DNA of 31,093 nucleotides from Candidatus Treponema excrementipullorum (GTDB lineage Bacteria > Spirochaetota > Spirochaetia > Treponematales > Treponemataceae): assembly GCA_018883625.1 (NCBI GenBank), contig JAHLFV010000043.1, forward strand, positions 1-31,093, written 5' to 3'. Position numbers and translations under genes: made by a program. Shown piece after piece: positions 15,928 through 23,200 of the stretch (its first letter is position 1; each line of letters starts with the position of its first letter). The notes under the pieces were generated by a model. That model was not told the DNA's origin, did no database searches, and saw nothing but the letters and a program-made list of their open reading frames with translations.

Positions 15928-16127
15928 CGTGTGATATATCTTGTCGCTAGCGTGTGATATATCTTATCGCTAGCGTGTGATATATCTTGTCGCTAGCGTG
16001 TGATATATTTTATTGTAAGTGTGCGTTATATCTTGTTTCTAGCATCTGACATATTTTACAGCGAACGACTGATATATTTTGTTGCTAGTGTACGCTATAG
16101 TTCGCTGCAGGTGTCACTAATTTTATT
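15921..16127 (+). repeat. 23-bp tandem repeat array, nine units
   Basis: Contiguous 23-bp units start at 15921, 15944, 15967, 15990, 16013, 16036, 16059, 16082 and 16105. Units 1-3 are identical apart from the last base; unit 4 has one further change; units 5-9 are progressively diverged. An intact unit holds two perfect 8-bp palindromes, CGCTAGCG and GATATATC, separated by TGT, with a 4-nt linker to the next unit, so palindrome centres fall every 11 or 12 bp. It fills the divergent gap between the ATP-grasp and bactofilin genes, the only gene-free stretch over 300 bp. There are no spacers, so this is not CRISPR. Confidence 0.95.
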
Positions 16128-16143
16128 CTCCATTTGAAAAGAG

Positions 16144-16180
16144 TACAAAAACCCTTGACGGAAAACACCTTTATCGCTAG
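16144..16180 (+). repeat. 37-bp direct repeat, downstream copy
   Basis: Exact copy of 15891-15927. Its 3' end runs into the bactofilin promoter and start. Its TCGCTAG is in register with the 23-bp units of the array. Confidence 0.95.
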
Positions 16181-16183
16181 AGT
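16155..16183 (+). promoter_or_regulatory. Leaderless-type promoter of the bactofilin gene
   Basis: TTGACG (16155-16160), a 17-nt spacer and TAGAGT (16178-16183), then 6 nt to the ATG at 16190. No Shine-Dalgarno sequence. The -35 and most of the spacer lie in the 37-bp direct repeat. Confidence 0.6.
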
Positions 16184-16189
16184 TATCTC

Positions 16190-16549
16190 ATGTTTGAAAC
16201 AAAAAACAATGGCTTATTTGAGCTTGAAGAAGAAGATTTCGATACAGTTTTAGCCACTGACATATCTTTTACCGGTGAGGTGTACTTTGAGGAACCTCTG
16301 ATGATCAAAGGTAAAGTTTCCGGTAAAATAGAGGCTACCAGTGATTTGGTCATTGCCGCAGGAGCTGTTGTTCAGGCTGATATTGTTGCCGACAGAGTAC
16401 TTATACGAGGAAAGGTTGACGGAAATATTTCCGGTAAAAAAATGGTTTTTATTGCTTCTACAGGTGTGGTAGAAGGGGATATTTCTTCTGCAGAAATAGC
16501 ATTGGAACCGGGTTGTGTTTTTTCCGGTCGATGTACAATGGTAAAGTAA
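16190..16549 (+). CDS. Bactofilin family cytoskeletal protein
   Basis: 119 residues, the usual size. Bactofilins polymerise into filaments without nucleotide through a right-handed beta-helix core (DUF583/PF04519), and shape or scaffold the cell envelope. The core starts near residue 21 (DTVLATDISFTGEVYF) and continues through six or so hydrophobic rungs (MIKGKVSGKI, LVIAAGAVV, VLIRGKVDGNI, VFIASTGVVEGDI, IALEPGCVFSG). The N-terminal 20 residues are acidic and probably disordered. The promoter suggests a leaderless mRNA. A TPR protein and MtaB follow closely on the same strand. The unusual feature is the 23-bp repeat array and duplicated promoter just upstream, which could make expression variable. 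Confidence 0.93.
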   Translation: MFETKNNGLFELEEEDFDTVLATDISFTGEVYFEEPLMIKGKVSGKIEATSDLVIAAGAVVQADIVADRVLIRGKVDGNISGKKMVFIASTGVVEGDISSAEIALEPGCVFSGRCTMVK

Positions 16550-16563
16550 GGTTTGTGTAACAT

Positions 16564-17196
16564 ATGACATTTTGTAACAAAAAAAATCTGTTATTTTTTT
16601 TGCTGTTTGTAATTGTGATCAGCTCTTTTTTTGCCCAACAAAAAGTTGATGCCCTAGAGTTGTATCTCAGCGGAAAATATTCTGAGGCTATCACTGTTTG
16701 TCAGGGGGAGTTGCAGCAAAATCCCAAAAACCTGGATTCGTATACAGTTTTGTGCTGGAGTTTGGTAAAAAACAGACAGTACGCCGAAGCAGAACAGTGG
16801 GCTAATCGAGGTTTGGCCGTAAATCCCAATGATCACCGTCTTATTGAGATTTTGGGAGAAGCTAAATTTTATTTGGGAAAAAATACCGAGGCTTTAAAGC
16901 AGTTTGAATTATATATTTCTTATGTTCCTACTACCGGAGCTCGCTTAGGCTCTGCCTATTATTTCATGGGAGAGATATTTATCCGGCAGGGTCGATATCA
17001 CCATGCAGATATTGCGTTGACTATGGCGGTTCGGTTAGAACCTCTGTTGGATTATTGGTGGATGCGTTTGGGATACGCCAGAGAGATGACAGGTAGTTAC
17101 ATAACTGCAGTTTCTGCCTATGAAAAAGCTCTGTCCCTTAACCCAAGTCAAACGGATGCCTCTCGGGGGCTTGAACGGGTCAGAGAGCATTTGTAA
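16564..17196 (+). CDS. Exported TPR-repeat protein
   Basis: 210 residues. Residues 1-24 form a signal peptide (basic MTFCNKKN, hydrophobic core, probable cleavage SSFFA before QQK). Four to five tetratricopeptide repeats follow: ALELYLSGKYSEAITVCQ, the segment around YAEAEQWANRGLAVNPND, NTEALKQFELYISYVP, GRYHHADIALTMAVRLEP and GSYITAVSAYEKALSLNP. TPRs bind protein partners, so a periplasmic scaffold role next to bactofilin is plausible (inference). It starts 14 nt after the bactofilin stop, with AAGG about 12 nt upstream, so the two share a transcript. No enzymatic domain. Confidence 0.88.
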   Translation: MTFCNKKNLLFFLLFVIVISSFFAQQKVDALELYLSGKYSEAITVCQGELQQNPKNLDSYTVLCWSLVKNRQYAEAEQWANRGLAVNPNDHRLIEILGEAKFYLGKNTEALKQFELYISYVPTTGARLGSAYYFMGEIFIRQGRYHHADIALTMAVRLEPLLDYWWMRLGYAREMTGSYITAVSAYEKALSLNPSQTDASRGLERVREHL

Positions 17197-17201
17197 AAAT
17201 C

Positions 17202-18725
17202 ATGAGTGACAGTAAGAAAAGCTTCTCTGTTCATTTTGAAACTTTGGGATGCCGACTCAATCAGATAGAGTCGGAGGCTGCCGCGCATTTTTTTTCCGAG
17301 GCAGGATTTGCTGTAGACATGAAAAGCATCACAGGAAATTCCTGTGAAAATCACTCTGTTATTTTATGCATTGTAAATACATGTACCGTTACAAGTAAAG
17401 CAGAACAAAAGGCTCGTCGTCTCATTCGTCTTCTGTTAAAGAAATTTCCCTCAGCGATTATCCTTGTAACAGGTTGTTATGCCGAGTTGGACGGAAAAGA
17501 CATTGAAGCTATAGATCCCAGAATTGTTGTATTGCCCGGTTCTCTCAAAGATGAGCTGGCCGAGATTCCCAGGGAATTATATACGGGTTTAGCAAAAAAT
17601 AATGCTGATAAAAAATTGCCTTCCGTAGATAAGGTGTTGGAGGAGTTAAAAAAAGTTCTTTCTTGCAGAAATAACCATCAAGAAAAGAATGAAGAACTAT
17701 CTTTTCAGGGGACTGTATTTACTCCTGTGGACTTAAAACAAAAAGCTTTGTGGGAAGAGCAAAGACAGCTGAAACCCCATTTTAAACTATCCACTGATAC
17801 TTTTTTTATACATTCCAGAGCATCGATAAAAATTCAGGATGGGTGTAATTCAGCATGTGCCTATTGTCGTATTCATCTTGCTCGGGGAAAATCCGTGTCT
17901 TTAGATGTCCAGTCTGTTTTGGATCGGATAACTAAGTTGGAACAGAGCGGACAAAAAGAGGTTGTTCTTACCGGGGTTAATTTATCCCAGTACAGAGGCA
18001 GTTACGGTAGCGGATTTTGCGATTTGGCCGATTTACTTCACTTGATTTTGGATAAAACAGATGAAATTAAAATCAGAATATCCAGTTTGTATCCTGAGCG
18101 GGTGGATCATGCTTTGGCCTTGCAGTTACGAAATCCACGGATACAGCCTCATTTTCATCTTTCTATACAATCCGGCAGTGATAGTATTCTCCGTGTAATG
18201 AAACGTCCCTATAGCCGGGAAAAAATTTACAAAGCTGTTGAAATTTTGCGTCAAGTAAAAGGAGACCCTTTTATTGCCTGTGACATTATTGCCGGCTTTC
18301 CCGGAGAGACAGATTCTGACTTTGAAGAAACTGTTACCATGTGTAAAGAACTTAATTTTGCCTGGATTCATGCGTTTCCCTTTTCTCCCCGTCCGGGAAC
18401 ACCGGCTTATTCCATGAAACAAGTTCCTCAGTCGATTGTAGGGGAACGGGTAAAAAAACTACACACTATCGCTTTGGAACAGAAGGTTTCTTACATCACA
18501 CGGTGGGCAGGAAGGCCTTTGGAAGCCATAACAGAAGTAAATCGGCAGGATAGAAAGGCGGGAACGGGTGGTGTAAGTCACGCCGTTACAGAGAATTTTA
18601 TACATGTAGAAGTGCCGGGTATACTACCAGAGCGTAGTCTAGTTTCCGTAATTATTGACCAACCTTTGATAGATAGAATTACAAAAGGCGATGAAACAGA
18701 GGCGTTAGGAAAAATTGTATATTGA
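17202..18725 (+). CDS. mtaB: tRNA ms2t6A37 methylthiotransferase MtaB
   Basis: A radical-SAM enzyme that adds a methylthio group to threonylcarbamoyladenosine at tRNA position 37. The N-terminal UPF0004 domain has its cluster cysteines C17 (TLGCRLNQ), C61 (VNTCTV) and C92 (VTGCYAE). The radical-SAM CxxxCxxC is C215, C219 and C222 (GCNSACAYCRIHLARG). The LGCRLNQ motif and a threonylcarbamoyl-type architecture favour MtaB over MiaB or RimO. At 507 residues it is 60-80 longer than usual, because of a Lys/Glu-rich insert at about 125-200 between the two domains. A TRAM-like segment closes the protein. It begins 5 nt after the TPR gene without a visible Shine-Dalgarno sequence, suggesting coupling. 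Confidence 0.93.
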   Translation: MSDSKKSFSVHFETLGCRLNQIESEAAAHFFSEAGFAVDMKSITGNSCENHSVILCIVNTCTVTSKAEQKARRLIRLLLKKFPSAIILVTGCYAELDGKDIEAIDPRIVVLPGSLKDELAEIPRELYTGLAKNNADKKLPSVDKVLEELKKVLSCRNNHQEKNEELSFQGTVFTPVDLKQKALWEEQRQLKPHFKLSTDTFFIHSRASIKIQDGCNSACAYCRIHLARGKSVSLDVQSVLDRITKLEQSGQKEVVLTGVNLSQYRGSYGSGFCDLADLLHLILDKTDEIKIRISSLYPERVDHALALQLRNPRIQPHFHLSIQSGSDSILRVMKRPYSREKIYKAVEILRQVKGDPFIACDIIAGFPGETDSDFEETVTMCKELNFAWIHAFPFSPRPGTPAYSMKQVPQSIVGERVKKLHTIALEQKVSYITRWAGRPLEAITEVNRQDRKAGTGGVSHAVTENFIHVEVPGILPERSLVSVIIDQPLIDRITKGDETEALGKIVY

Positions 18726-18736
18726 AGTTTTTCATT

Positions 18737-18765
18737 TTGTGAGAAAGTTAGTAAACATGTAATGC
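18737..18765 (+). promoter_or_regulatory. Candidate promoter for the 104-residue protein and cysK
   Basis: TTGTGA (18737-18742), a 17-nt spacer and TAATGC (18760-18765). The -10 is imperfect. A strong GGGAGGG Shine-Dalgarno sequence follows before the ATG at 18782. Confidence 0.4.
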
Positions 18766-18781
18766 ATACAGGGAGGGTTCC

Positions 18782-19096
18782 ATGTCATTTATAAATAAAC
18801 TTACCGATTTTTTGGATAAAGGGGTGGACATGTCTCGGGATGCCATAACAAAAGCCGGAGACGTTGTTCAGGATATGGGGAATAAAGGTGTCCTAAGAAT
18901 AGAAATCCTTCAGTTGAAGGAAAAACAAAACAAAGAATACAGAGATTTGGGCATGACTGTTGCTGAAATTTTCCGGGATAGTCCTGACGAAAGCATTACA
19001 AGAGATACTATTCGTGTATGGAAATCTTTGGAACTTATCAGAGATTTTGATCAACAGATCAAAACCCGAGAAGAAAAACTGAAAAGAGAAAATTAA
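18782..19096 (+). CDS. Small helical/coiled-coil hypothetical protein
   Basis: 104 residues, no signal peptide. Residues 1-35 are amphipathic (FINKLTDFLDKGVDMSRDAITKAG) and residues 38-104 have heptad-like Leu/Ile spacing with many Glu, Lys and Arg (LRIEILQLKEKQNKEY, then SLELIRDFDQQIKTREEKLKRE), consistent with a helical hairpin or coiled coil. No family recognised. The strongest Shine-Dalgarno sequence in this part of the window (GGGAGGG, 5 nt from the ATG) suggests high expression. It lies 21 nt upstream of cysK in the same direction. I cannot assign a function. Confidence 0.8.
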   Translation: MSFINKLTDFLDKGVDMSRDAITKAGDVVQDMGNKGVLRIEILQLKEKQNKEYRDLGMTVAEIFRDSPDESITRDTIRVWKSLELIRDFDQQIKTREEKLKREN

Positions 19097-19117
19097 TATA
19101 CTGAAATAGGAGAAGTT

Positions 19118-20050
19118 ATGTCACGAATATATGGAGCATACGAAGAATTAATTGGGAATACCCCTTTAGTGGAGTTAAAAAAAATTTCCGCTGAAAACAA
19201 TATACAGGGACGGATTTTGGCTAAGTTGGAGTATTTTAATCCTGCAGGATCCGTAAAAGACAGAATCGGAAAGTATATTATTGACAAGGCCGAAAAAGAA
19301 GGACTTGCTCCCGGTTCTCTTATTATTGAGCCTACTTCTGGAAATACAGGTATAGGACTGGCAGCTTTAGCTGCTTCCCGAGGTTATAAAATGGTAGTGG
19401 TAATGCCCGATACCATGAGTATGGAACGGCGTCAGATCATAAAAGCCTATGGGGCAGAAGTTGTTTTAACTCCTGGAGCTTTGGGAATGAAGGGGGCTAT
19501 TGAAAAGGCAGAAGAGCTTCACCGTGCCACATCGGGAAGTATTATTGCAGGGCAGTTTATTAACCAAGCAAATCCTACTGCTCATTATGAAACAACCGGA
19601 CCTGAAATTTGGGAAGATACAGAAGGGCAGGTAGATATTCTTGTAGCAGGTGTAGGAACGGGAGGCACTATTTCGGGAACAGGGGCATATCTTAAAGAAA
19701 AAAATCCTAGCTTAAAGGTTATAGCCGTAGAGCCGGCAGATTCTCCTGTGCTGTCAAAGTCTTGTGCCGGCCCTCACAAACTTCAGGGAATCGGTGCCGG
19801 TTTTATACCCGATACCTTAAATCAAAAGATTTATGACGAAGTTATGACTGTAACTACGGAGGATGCATATAAAACAGCCCAGCTGATAGCACGAAGAGAA
19901 GGGATTTTTGTCGGTATTTCTTCTGGTGCCGCTTTGTGGGCTGCTTTACTGGTGGGAGAAAAATCGGAAAATAAGAATAAGACTATTGTTGTCGTTCTCC
20001 CTGACGGTGGTAGTCGTTATCTGTCTGTACCGAATTTTATAGCGGAGTAA
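19118..20050 (+). CDS. cysK: Cysteine synthase (O-acetylserine sulfhydrylase)
   Basis: A PLP enzyme that makes L-cysteine from O-acetylserine and sulfide. 310 residues, full length. GNTPLVEL at 13-20, the PLP lysine K47 in AGSVKDR, the phosphate-binding TSGNTG at 73-78, the substrate loop AGQFINQANP, GTGGTISG for the PLP phosphate, and a SSGAA block near the C-terminus are all present. AGGAG lies 5 nt before the ATG. No serine acetyltransferase is nearby. The family includes cystathionine beta-synthase-like and O-phosphoserine-using members, so substrate is assigned with a little less certainty than family. Confidence 0.95.
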   Translation: MSRIYGAYEELIGNTPLVELKKISAENNIQGRILAKLEYFNPAGSVKDRIGKYIIDKAEKEGLAPGSLIIEPTSGNTGIGLAALAASRGYKMVVVMPDTMSMERRQIIKAYGAEVVLTPGALGMKGAIEKAEELHRATSGSIIAGQFINQANPTAHYETTGPEIWEDTEGQVDILVAGVGTGGTISGTGAYLKEKNPSLKVIAVEPADSPVLSKSCAGPHKLQGIGAGFIPDTLNQKIYDEVMTVTTEDAYKTAQLIARREGIFVGISSGAALWAALLVGEKSENKNKTIVVVLPDGGSRYLSVPNFIAE

Positions 20051-20112
20051 CGGGTTTTCGATTGAGTCGAATTTGGAGCGTTTGGGGTGTTAGTGACGAA
20101 ATTGATGATTGG

Positions 20113-20832
20113 TCATTTAGTGCCGTTACAGGTTTTCAGTTTTACCCACTGGCACCACGAGAAACTCCAATATATGGGAGACGGATTAGTTTCTTCCACA
20201 GTATAAGTTCCCTTACACAGTCTGAAAACTCTCAAATTATAGTCTTGCATCGGGAAAACTGTCTCTTGCCGAGAAAAAAAACTGTTCCAAAAAGAGTCTC
20301 GGTTTTCTGTTGTGTTCTCCTGTACGTATCCTAAAATAATACCCGGGGGAATACTCTGGAGAATTTCTCCGTGAAATGTATGGGATTTGGCTACTGAGTT
20401 TTCCTGAACCTCACTGTTTGATTTTTTCGCCCCACTTTTTTTATCAGTATCACATAGGCTGTTATCTTGGAAATTTGTTGTAGAGCTGGATGGTTGGAAT
20501 AGGTGCAGAGGTGTGATTTTTTCCACTATCTCTTTGGGAAAAGAACTTACTGATGCTCCTTCTATTTGTACAGGTCTATATACAAAACCTGAAGAAAATT
20601 TTGGGGAAAGTATCGAACACCGGGTAATATTTTCGGCTACTTTTTTAAGATCCTTGGGATTGTGCATAGCTTCATTGCAAGAAATAAAACAATGGTGAGG
20701 ATATAGAGGATAGAATTTCAAATTTTTGTTTTGAATGATCATCTGTATGATTTTTTTGTTTTCCATTTCGAGTATACTGATAGTTGTGTCATGTGGTAGT
20801 AAACAAATACCGGAAAACTGTGTAGCATGCAT
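20113..20832 (-). CDS. Hypothetical protein, no recognised family
   Basis: 239 residues. There is no signal peptide or membrane segment. Residues 1-75 look globular (SGICLLPHDTTISILEMENKKIIQMII, then YPLYPHHCFISCNE). Residues about 115-160 are Ser/Asn/Lys-rich and probably a loop. The last 70 residues contain ...PPGIILGYVQENT and RVFRLCKGTYTVEE. The coding case rests on an uninterrupted frame of 240 codons, a well-placed extended -10 (TGC-TATAGT) 6 nt before the ATG, and the absence of a better frame opposite. It is divergent from the zinc-peptidase-like lipoprotein gene, with 45 nt between start codons. I cannot suggest a function. Confidence 0.75.
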   Translation of the reverse strand: MHATQFSGICLLPHDTTISILEMENKKIIQMIIQNKNLKFYPLYPHHCFISCNEAMHNPKDLKKVAENITRCSILSPKFSSGFVYRPVQIEGASVSSFPKEIVEKITPLHLFQPSSSTTNFQDNSLCDTDKKSGAKKSNSEVQENSVAKSHTFHGEILQSIPPGIILGYVQENTTENRDSFWNSFFSRQETVFPMQDYNLRVFRLCKGTYTVEETNPSPIYWSFSWCQWVKLKTCNGTK

Positions 20833-20838
20833 GGTGGG

Positions 20839-20847
20839 ACTATAGCA
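20839..20847 (-). promoter_or_regulatory. Extended -10 of the 239-residue protein gene
   Basis: Minus strand TGC then TATAGT (20844-20839), 6 nt before the ATG at 20832. A poor -35 is compensated by the TGn extension. No Shine-Dalgarno sequence. Confidence 0.6.
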
Positions 20848-20865
20848 CTTTTGAAAAAAAAAGTG

Positions 20866-20871
20866 TAGTAT
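20866..20871 (+). promoter_or_regulatory. Candidate -10 of the lipoprotein gene
   Basis: TAGTAT, 6 nt before the ATG at 20878, with no clear -35. The gene has no Shine-Dalgarno sequence, which fits a leaderless start, but this is the weakest promoter of that set. Confidence 0.4.
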
Positions 20872-20877
20872 TGTCTC

Positions 20878-22620
20878 ATGAAGAAAGTAGTTCTGTTGTT
20901 GCTTGTTGTATTTTTTTTGACTTTTTCTGTAGCATGTTCAAAAGAAAGTGAGGTATTTTTTTCTACCTCTCAGAATCGGATTCCTTTACAGGCTTTAAAT
21001 GATAATGCTTTGTCTGGAGTAATAAGCGATCCACAAAAGTCTTCGTACGCATACTTCTCTTTTAACAAAGAAGATTTGCCTGTTTTTACTTCTGCTTTGA
21101 AAACAACTCCCGTATCTTGTCAAATTACAGTTGTGCCTTTTCCCGGAGAAACTATCCAGGAAGGAAACTTTGCCTTTGGGTTTTTATACGATACTGATTT
21201 TGAAAGTTCTGGTAAGTTAAAAAAAGATTTGGAAGACAGAAATCTTATTCAGGGAACCGTATCAACAGATATGACGCCTTTTTCTTTAGCTTATTATATC
21301 CCTGCAGAGGATGCAGAAAGAATTTCTGGATTTTTCGTTTTTTCCACTATTCCTCTTCAAATTCGGGATCCTCACTTAGGAGAGGTAAAATTAGGATATA
21401 CTACTAGAGAAGCGCTTCCTACTTTTTATTTTGGAAGTCACGGGGGATTCTTTGATATAAAAAATCCCGTGTTAAATTTTGATTATTCGTCAGGAACTGA
21501 ACTTTTTGGCAGTGATTATGCCACTGTTTGGCCTGTGTATACTGTTGAACTGTCTGAATGTACCTCTATGCCGGAAAAATTCAAGGATCAAGAGAGGGTT
21601 TTTCTTTCCATCGGAGAGGAAGAAATATTTATTCGTAGAGCACCTCACCAAAGAAGTGTCAGTTTGCATTGGGCAGGGTTAAAAAATCCCGGCGGAGCGG
21701 TAGAATTCGGTACCAATGCTTCCATGATTGAAGGGTTGGTGCTTACAAACGAAAAAAAGTATTTGACAAAAAATATGGAGCCTTTGAACACTGATCCCGG
21801 TATGCTTCCTTTGTGGACCACTACCCATTGGCGCCAGACTGATTTTGAATTGTTTGAGTGGGAGGAATTTCCCGGAGTATTGTATTTTGACACAAAAGAT
21901 TATGATGTCCAGTCAGATTTTTTTACCCGTTTAGCTTTTTTTACAGAAAAAGCGGGATATATCGGGACTTTGGTTCCTGACCATATTTTGGCCGGGATGC
22001 ACGGATATAATGCCCATGATTACCGAGCAGAGAGTTTGGCTGACTTCTTTACTCTTGCAGAAAAAACAGATTTTCCCTTAAATGAAAAAGAACATCTGCT
22101 CAAGGAAATACTTCTTCATAACGGAATAATTCTGCCCTCCGATAGCGGAGTAGGATATAAGCCGGGGCAGGGAGCCGTGATTTCCATCTCTCAGGAATCA
22201 CCTTTATATCTACGCTATACATTTATTGCTCATGAAGGTTTTCACGGTATCTTTTTTTCTGATGAGACGTTCCGTAACGCTGTTGCGGAAGTGTACAATA
22301 CGGCAGACAAAAAATCTATTCAATTTTTACAAAATTACTTTGTAAGCCAGCCAACATTAAACTACAACATTGATGATACCTATTTAATGCAAAACGAGTT
22401 TATGGCGTATATTATGCAGCAATCGGTAGCCAACACAGGGCCTTATTTCGCCGATAACCTTGCTCACAGAAACTCCATGAAATATTACTTCCCTGAAGAT
22501 GCAGCTTACGTGCAACAGACAAAGGGCACCGGCTTTACGGAAGCCTCCTTGCGATTGAGTACTTACACTTTTAACCGATGGGGCATAGAAGCCGGCAGAG
22601 TAAGTTTGGTAGGCAGATAG
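20878..22620 (+). CDS. Lipoprotein with HExxH zinc-metallopeptidase motif
   Basis: 580 residues. The signal peptide MKKVVLLLLVVFFLTFSVAC ends in a spirochaete-type lipobox (S-V-A-C20), so the mature protein is lipid-anchored in the envelope. A zinc-peptidase motif is visible: H452-E453-G-F-H456, and about 50 residues later NEFMAY with E507, the spacing of a gluzincin third ligand. Residues 30-330 are beta-rich and of unknown fold, and about 340-450 contain an aromatic, helical segment leading into the active site. No family name was recognised. The stop codon is one base from that of the convergent metallo-beta-lactamase gene. Peptidase activity is inferred from the motif. Confidence 0.82.
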   Translation: MKKVVLLLLVVFFLTFSVACSKESEVFFSTSQNRIPLQALNDNALSGVISDPQKSSYAYFSFNKEDLPVFTSALKTTPVSCQITVVPFPGETIQEGNFAFGFLYDTDFESSGKLKKDLEDRNLIQGTVSTDMTPFSLAYYIPAEDAERISGFFVFSTIPLQIRDPHLGEVKLGYTTREALPTFYFGSHGGFFDIKNPVLNFDYSSGTELFGSDYATVWPVYTVELSECTSMPEKFKDQERVFLSIGEEEIFIRRAPHQRSVSLHWAGLKNPGGAVEFGTNASMIEGLVLTNEKKYLTKNMEPLNTDPGMLPLWTTTHWRQTDFELFEWEEFPGVLYFDTKDYDVQSDFFTRLAFFTEKAGYIGTLVPDHILAGMHGYNAHDYRAESLADFFTLAEKTDFPLNEKEHLLKEILLHNGIILPSDSGVGYKPGQGAVISISQESPLYLRYTFIAHEGFHGIFFSDETFRNAVAEVYNTADKKSIQFLQNYFVSQPTLNYNIDDTYLMQNEFMAYIMQQSVANTGPYFADNLAHRNSMKYYFPEDAAYVQQTKGTGFTEASLRLSTYTFNRWGIEAGRVSLVGR

Positions 22621-22621
22621 T

Positions 22622-23200
22622 TTATATCTTGCAAGCTGCAGGGAAAAAAGCACTGTTGTATTTTTTTTCTGCAGCTAAAGAAGATGGCGGTCCGTGACCC
22701 GGCATCAATATAACCTCATCCTGTTGAGAAAGGATTTTAGTAGTTAGGTTAGAAATGAGAGTCCTTTCTGCATAGGTGCTAGTGGTGGAACAAATCATGG
22801 CAGCAGATATTGTATCTCCCGTGAAAATAATACGTCCTATCTTGTATGCCAAGGAGTCTGCGGTGTGTCCAGGGATTGCGAGATGCTGTATCTGCAAACC
22901 GGCAACTTGGATAAAACCGTCTCCGTTAAGAGTCGTTTCTTCAGAACCTGCAATATCATTGTCTGCTGCATATACTTTTACGGAATAGATTTTTTTTAAT
23001 GTTTGAAGTCCCCGAATGTGACTGTTATGTTTGTGGGTTATTAAAACAGCTACTAAATTGTAAGGACCAGACTCAATCTGTTCTATGATTTCTTTTGTTA
23101 TTATTCCCGGATCGATAATGAGAGCTTCCTTATTTTTTTCATTAACAACAACGTAACAATTGGAAAATCCGTCCAGATTAAAGTGAAAATATACCTTCAT
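22622..23200 (-). CDS. Metallo-beta-lactamase-fold hydrolase (glyoxalase II-like), altered metal motif
   Basis: 192 residues from ATG 23200, chosen because GGAGGAG lies about 8 nt upstream; the frame extends 43 codons further but that part overlaps the pentapeptide gene. The fold signatures are DPG (30-32), ITHKHNSHIRG with H56, H58 and H61, PGHTADS (H112), FTGDT (D129) and MPGHGP (H169). In the HxHxDH motif the Asp is Ser60, so the second metal site lacks its usual ligand. The start overlaps the end of the pentapeptide gene by 23 bp, so translation is coupled. Thioester or related hydrolysis is the family norm; the substrate is unknown. Confidence 0.88.
   Translation of the reverse strand: MKVYFHFNLDGFSNCYVVVNEKNKEALIIDPGIITKEIIEQIESGPYNLVAVLITHKHNSHIRGLQTLKKIYSVKVYAADNDIAGSEETTLNGDGFIQVAGLQIQHLAIPGHTADSLAYKIGRIIFTGDTISAAMICSTTSTYAERTLISNLTTKILSQQDEVILMPGHGPPSSLAAEKKYNSAFFPAACKI

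Noticed and set aside
15921..16127. CRISPR array
   Set aside because: The 23-bp units are directly contiguous with no unique spacers, and no cas gene is near.
19097..19117. Regulatory leader (T-box or similar) for cysK
   Set aside because: The gap is 21 nt and holds little beyond the Shine-Dalgarno sequence.
20062..20334. 90-codon plus-strand ORF starting with TTG
   Set aside because: It mostly overlaps the minus-strand 239-residue gene, has no ribosome binding site and looks like frame shadow.
22634..22676. 8-bp inverted repeat AGCTGCAG/CTGCAGCT as a terminator
   Set aside because: No T-run follows either arm on either strand and it lies inside the metallo-beta-lactamase coding region; the palindromic PstI-like cores make the match likely by chance.
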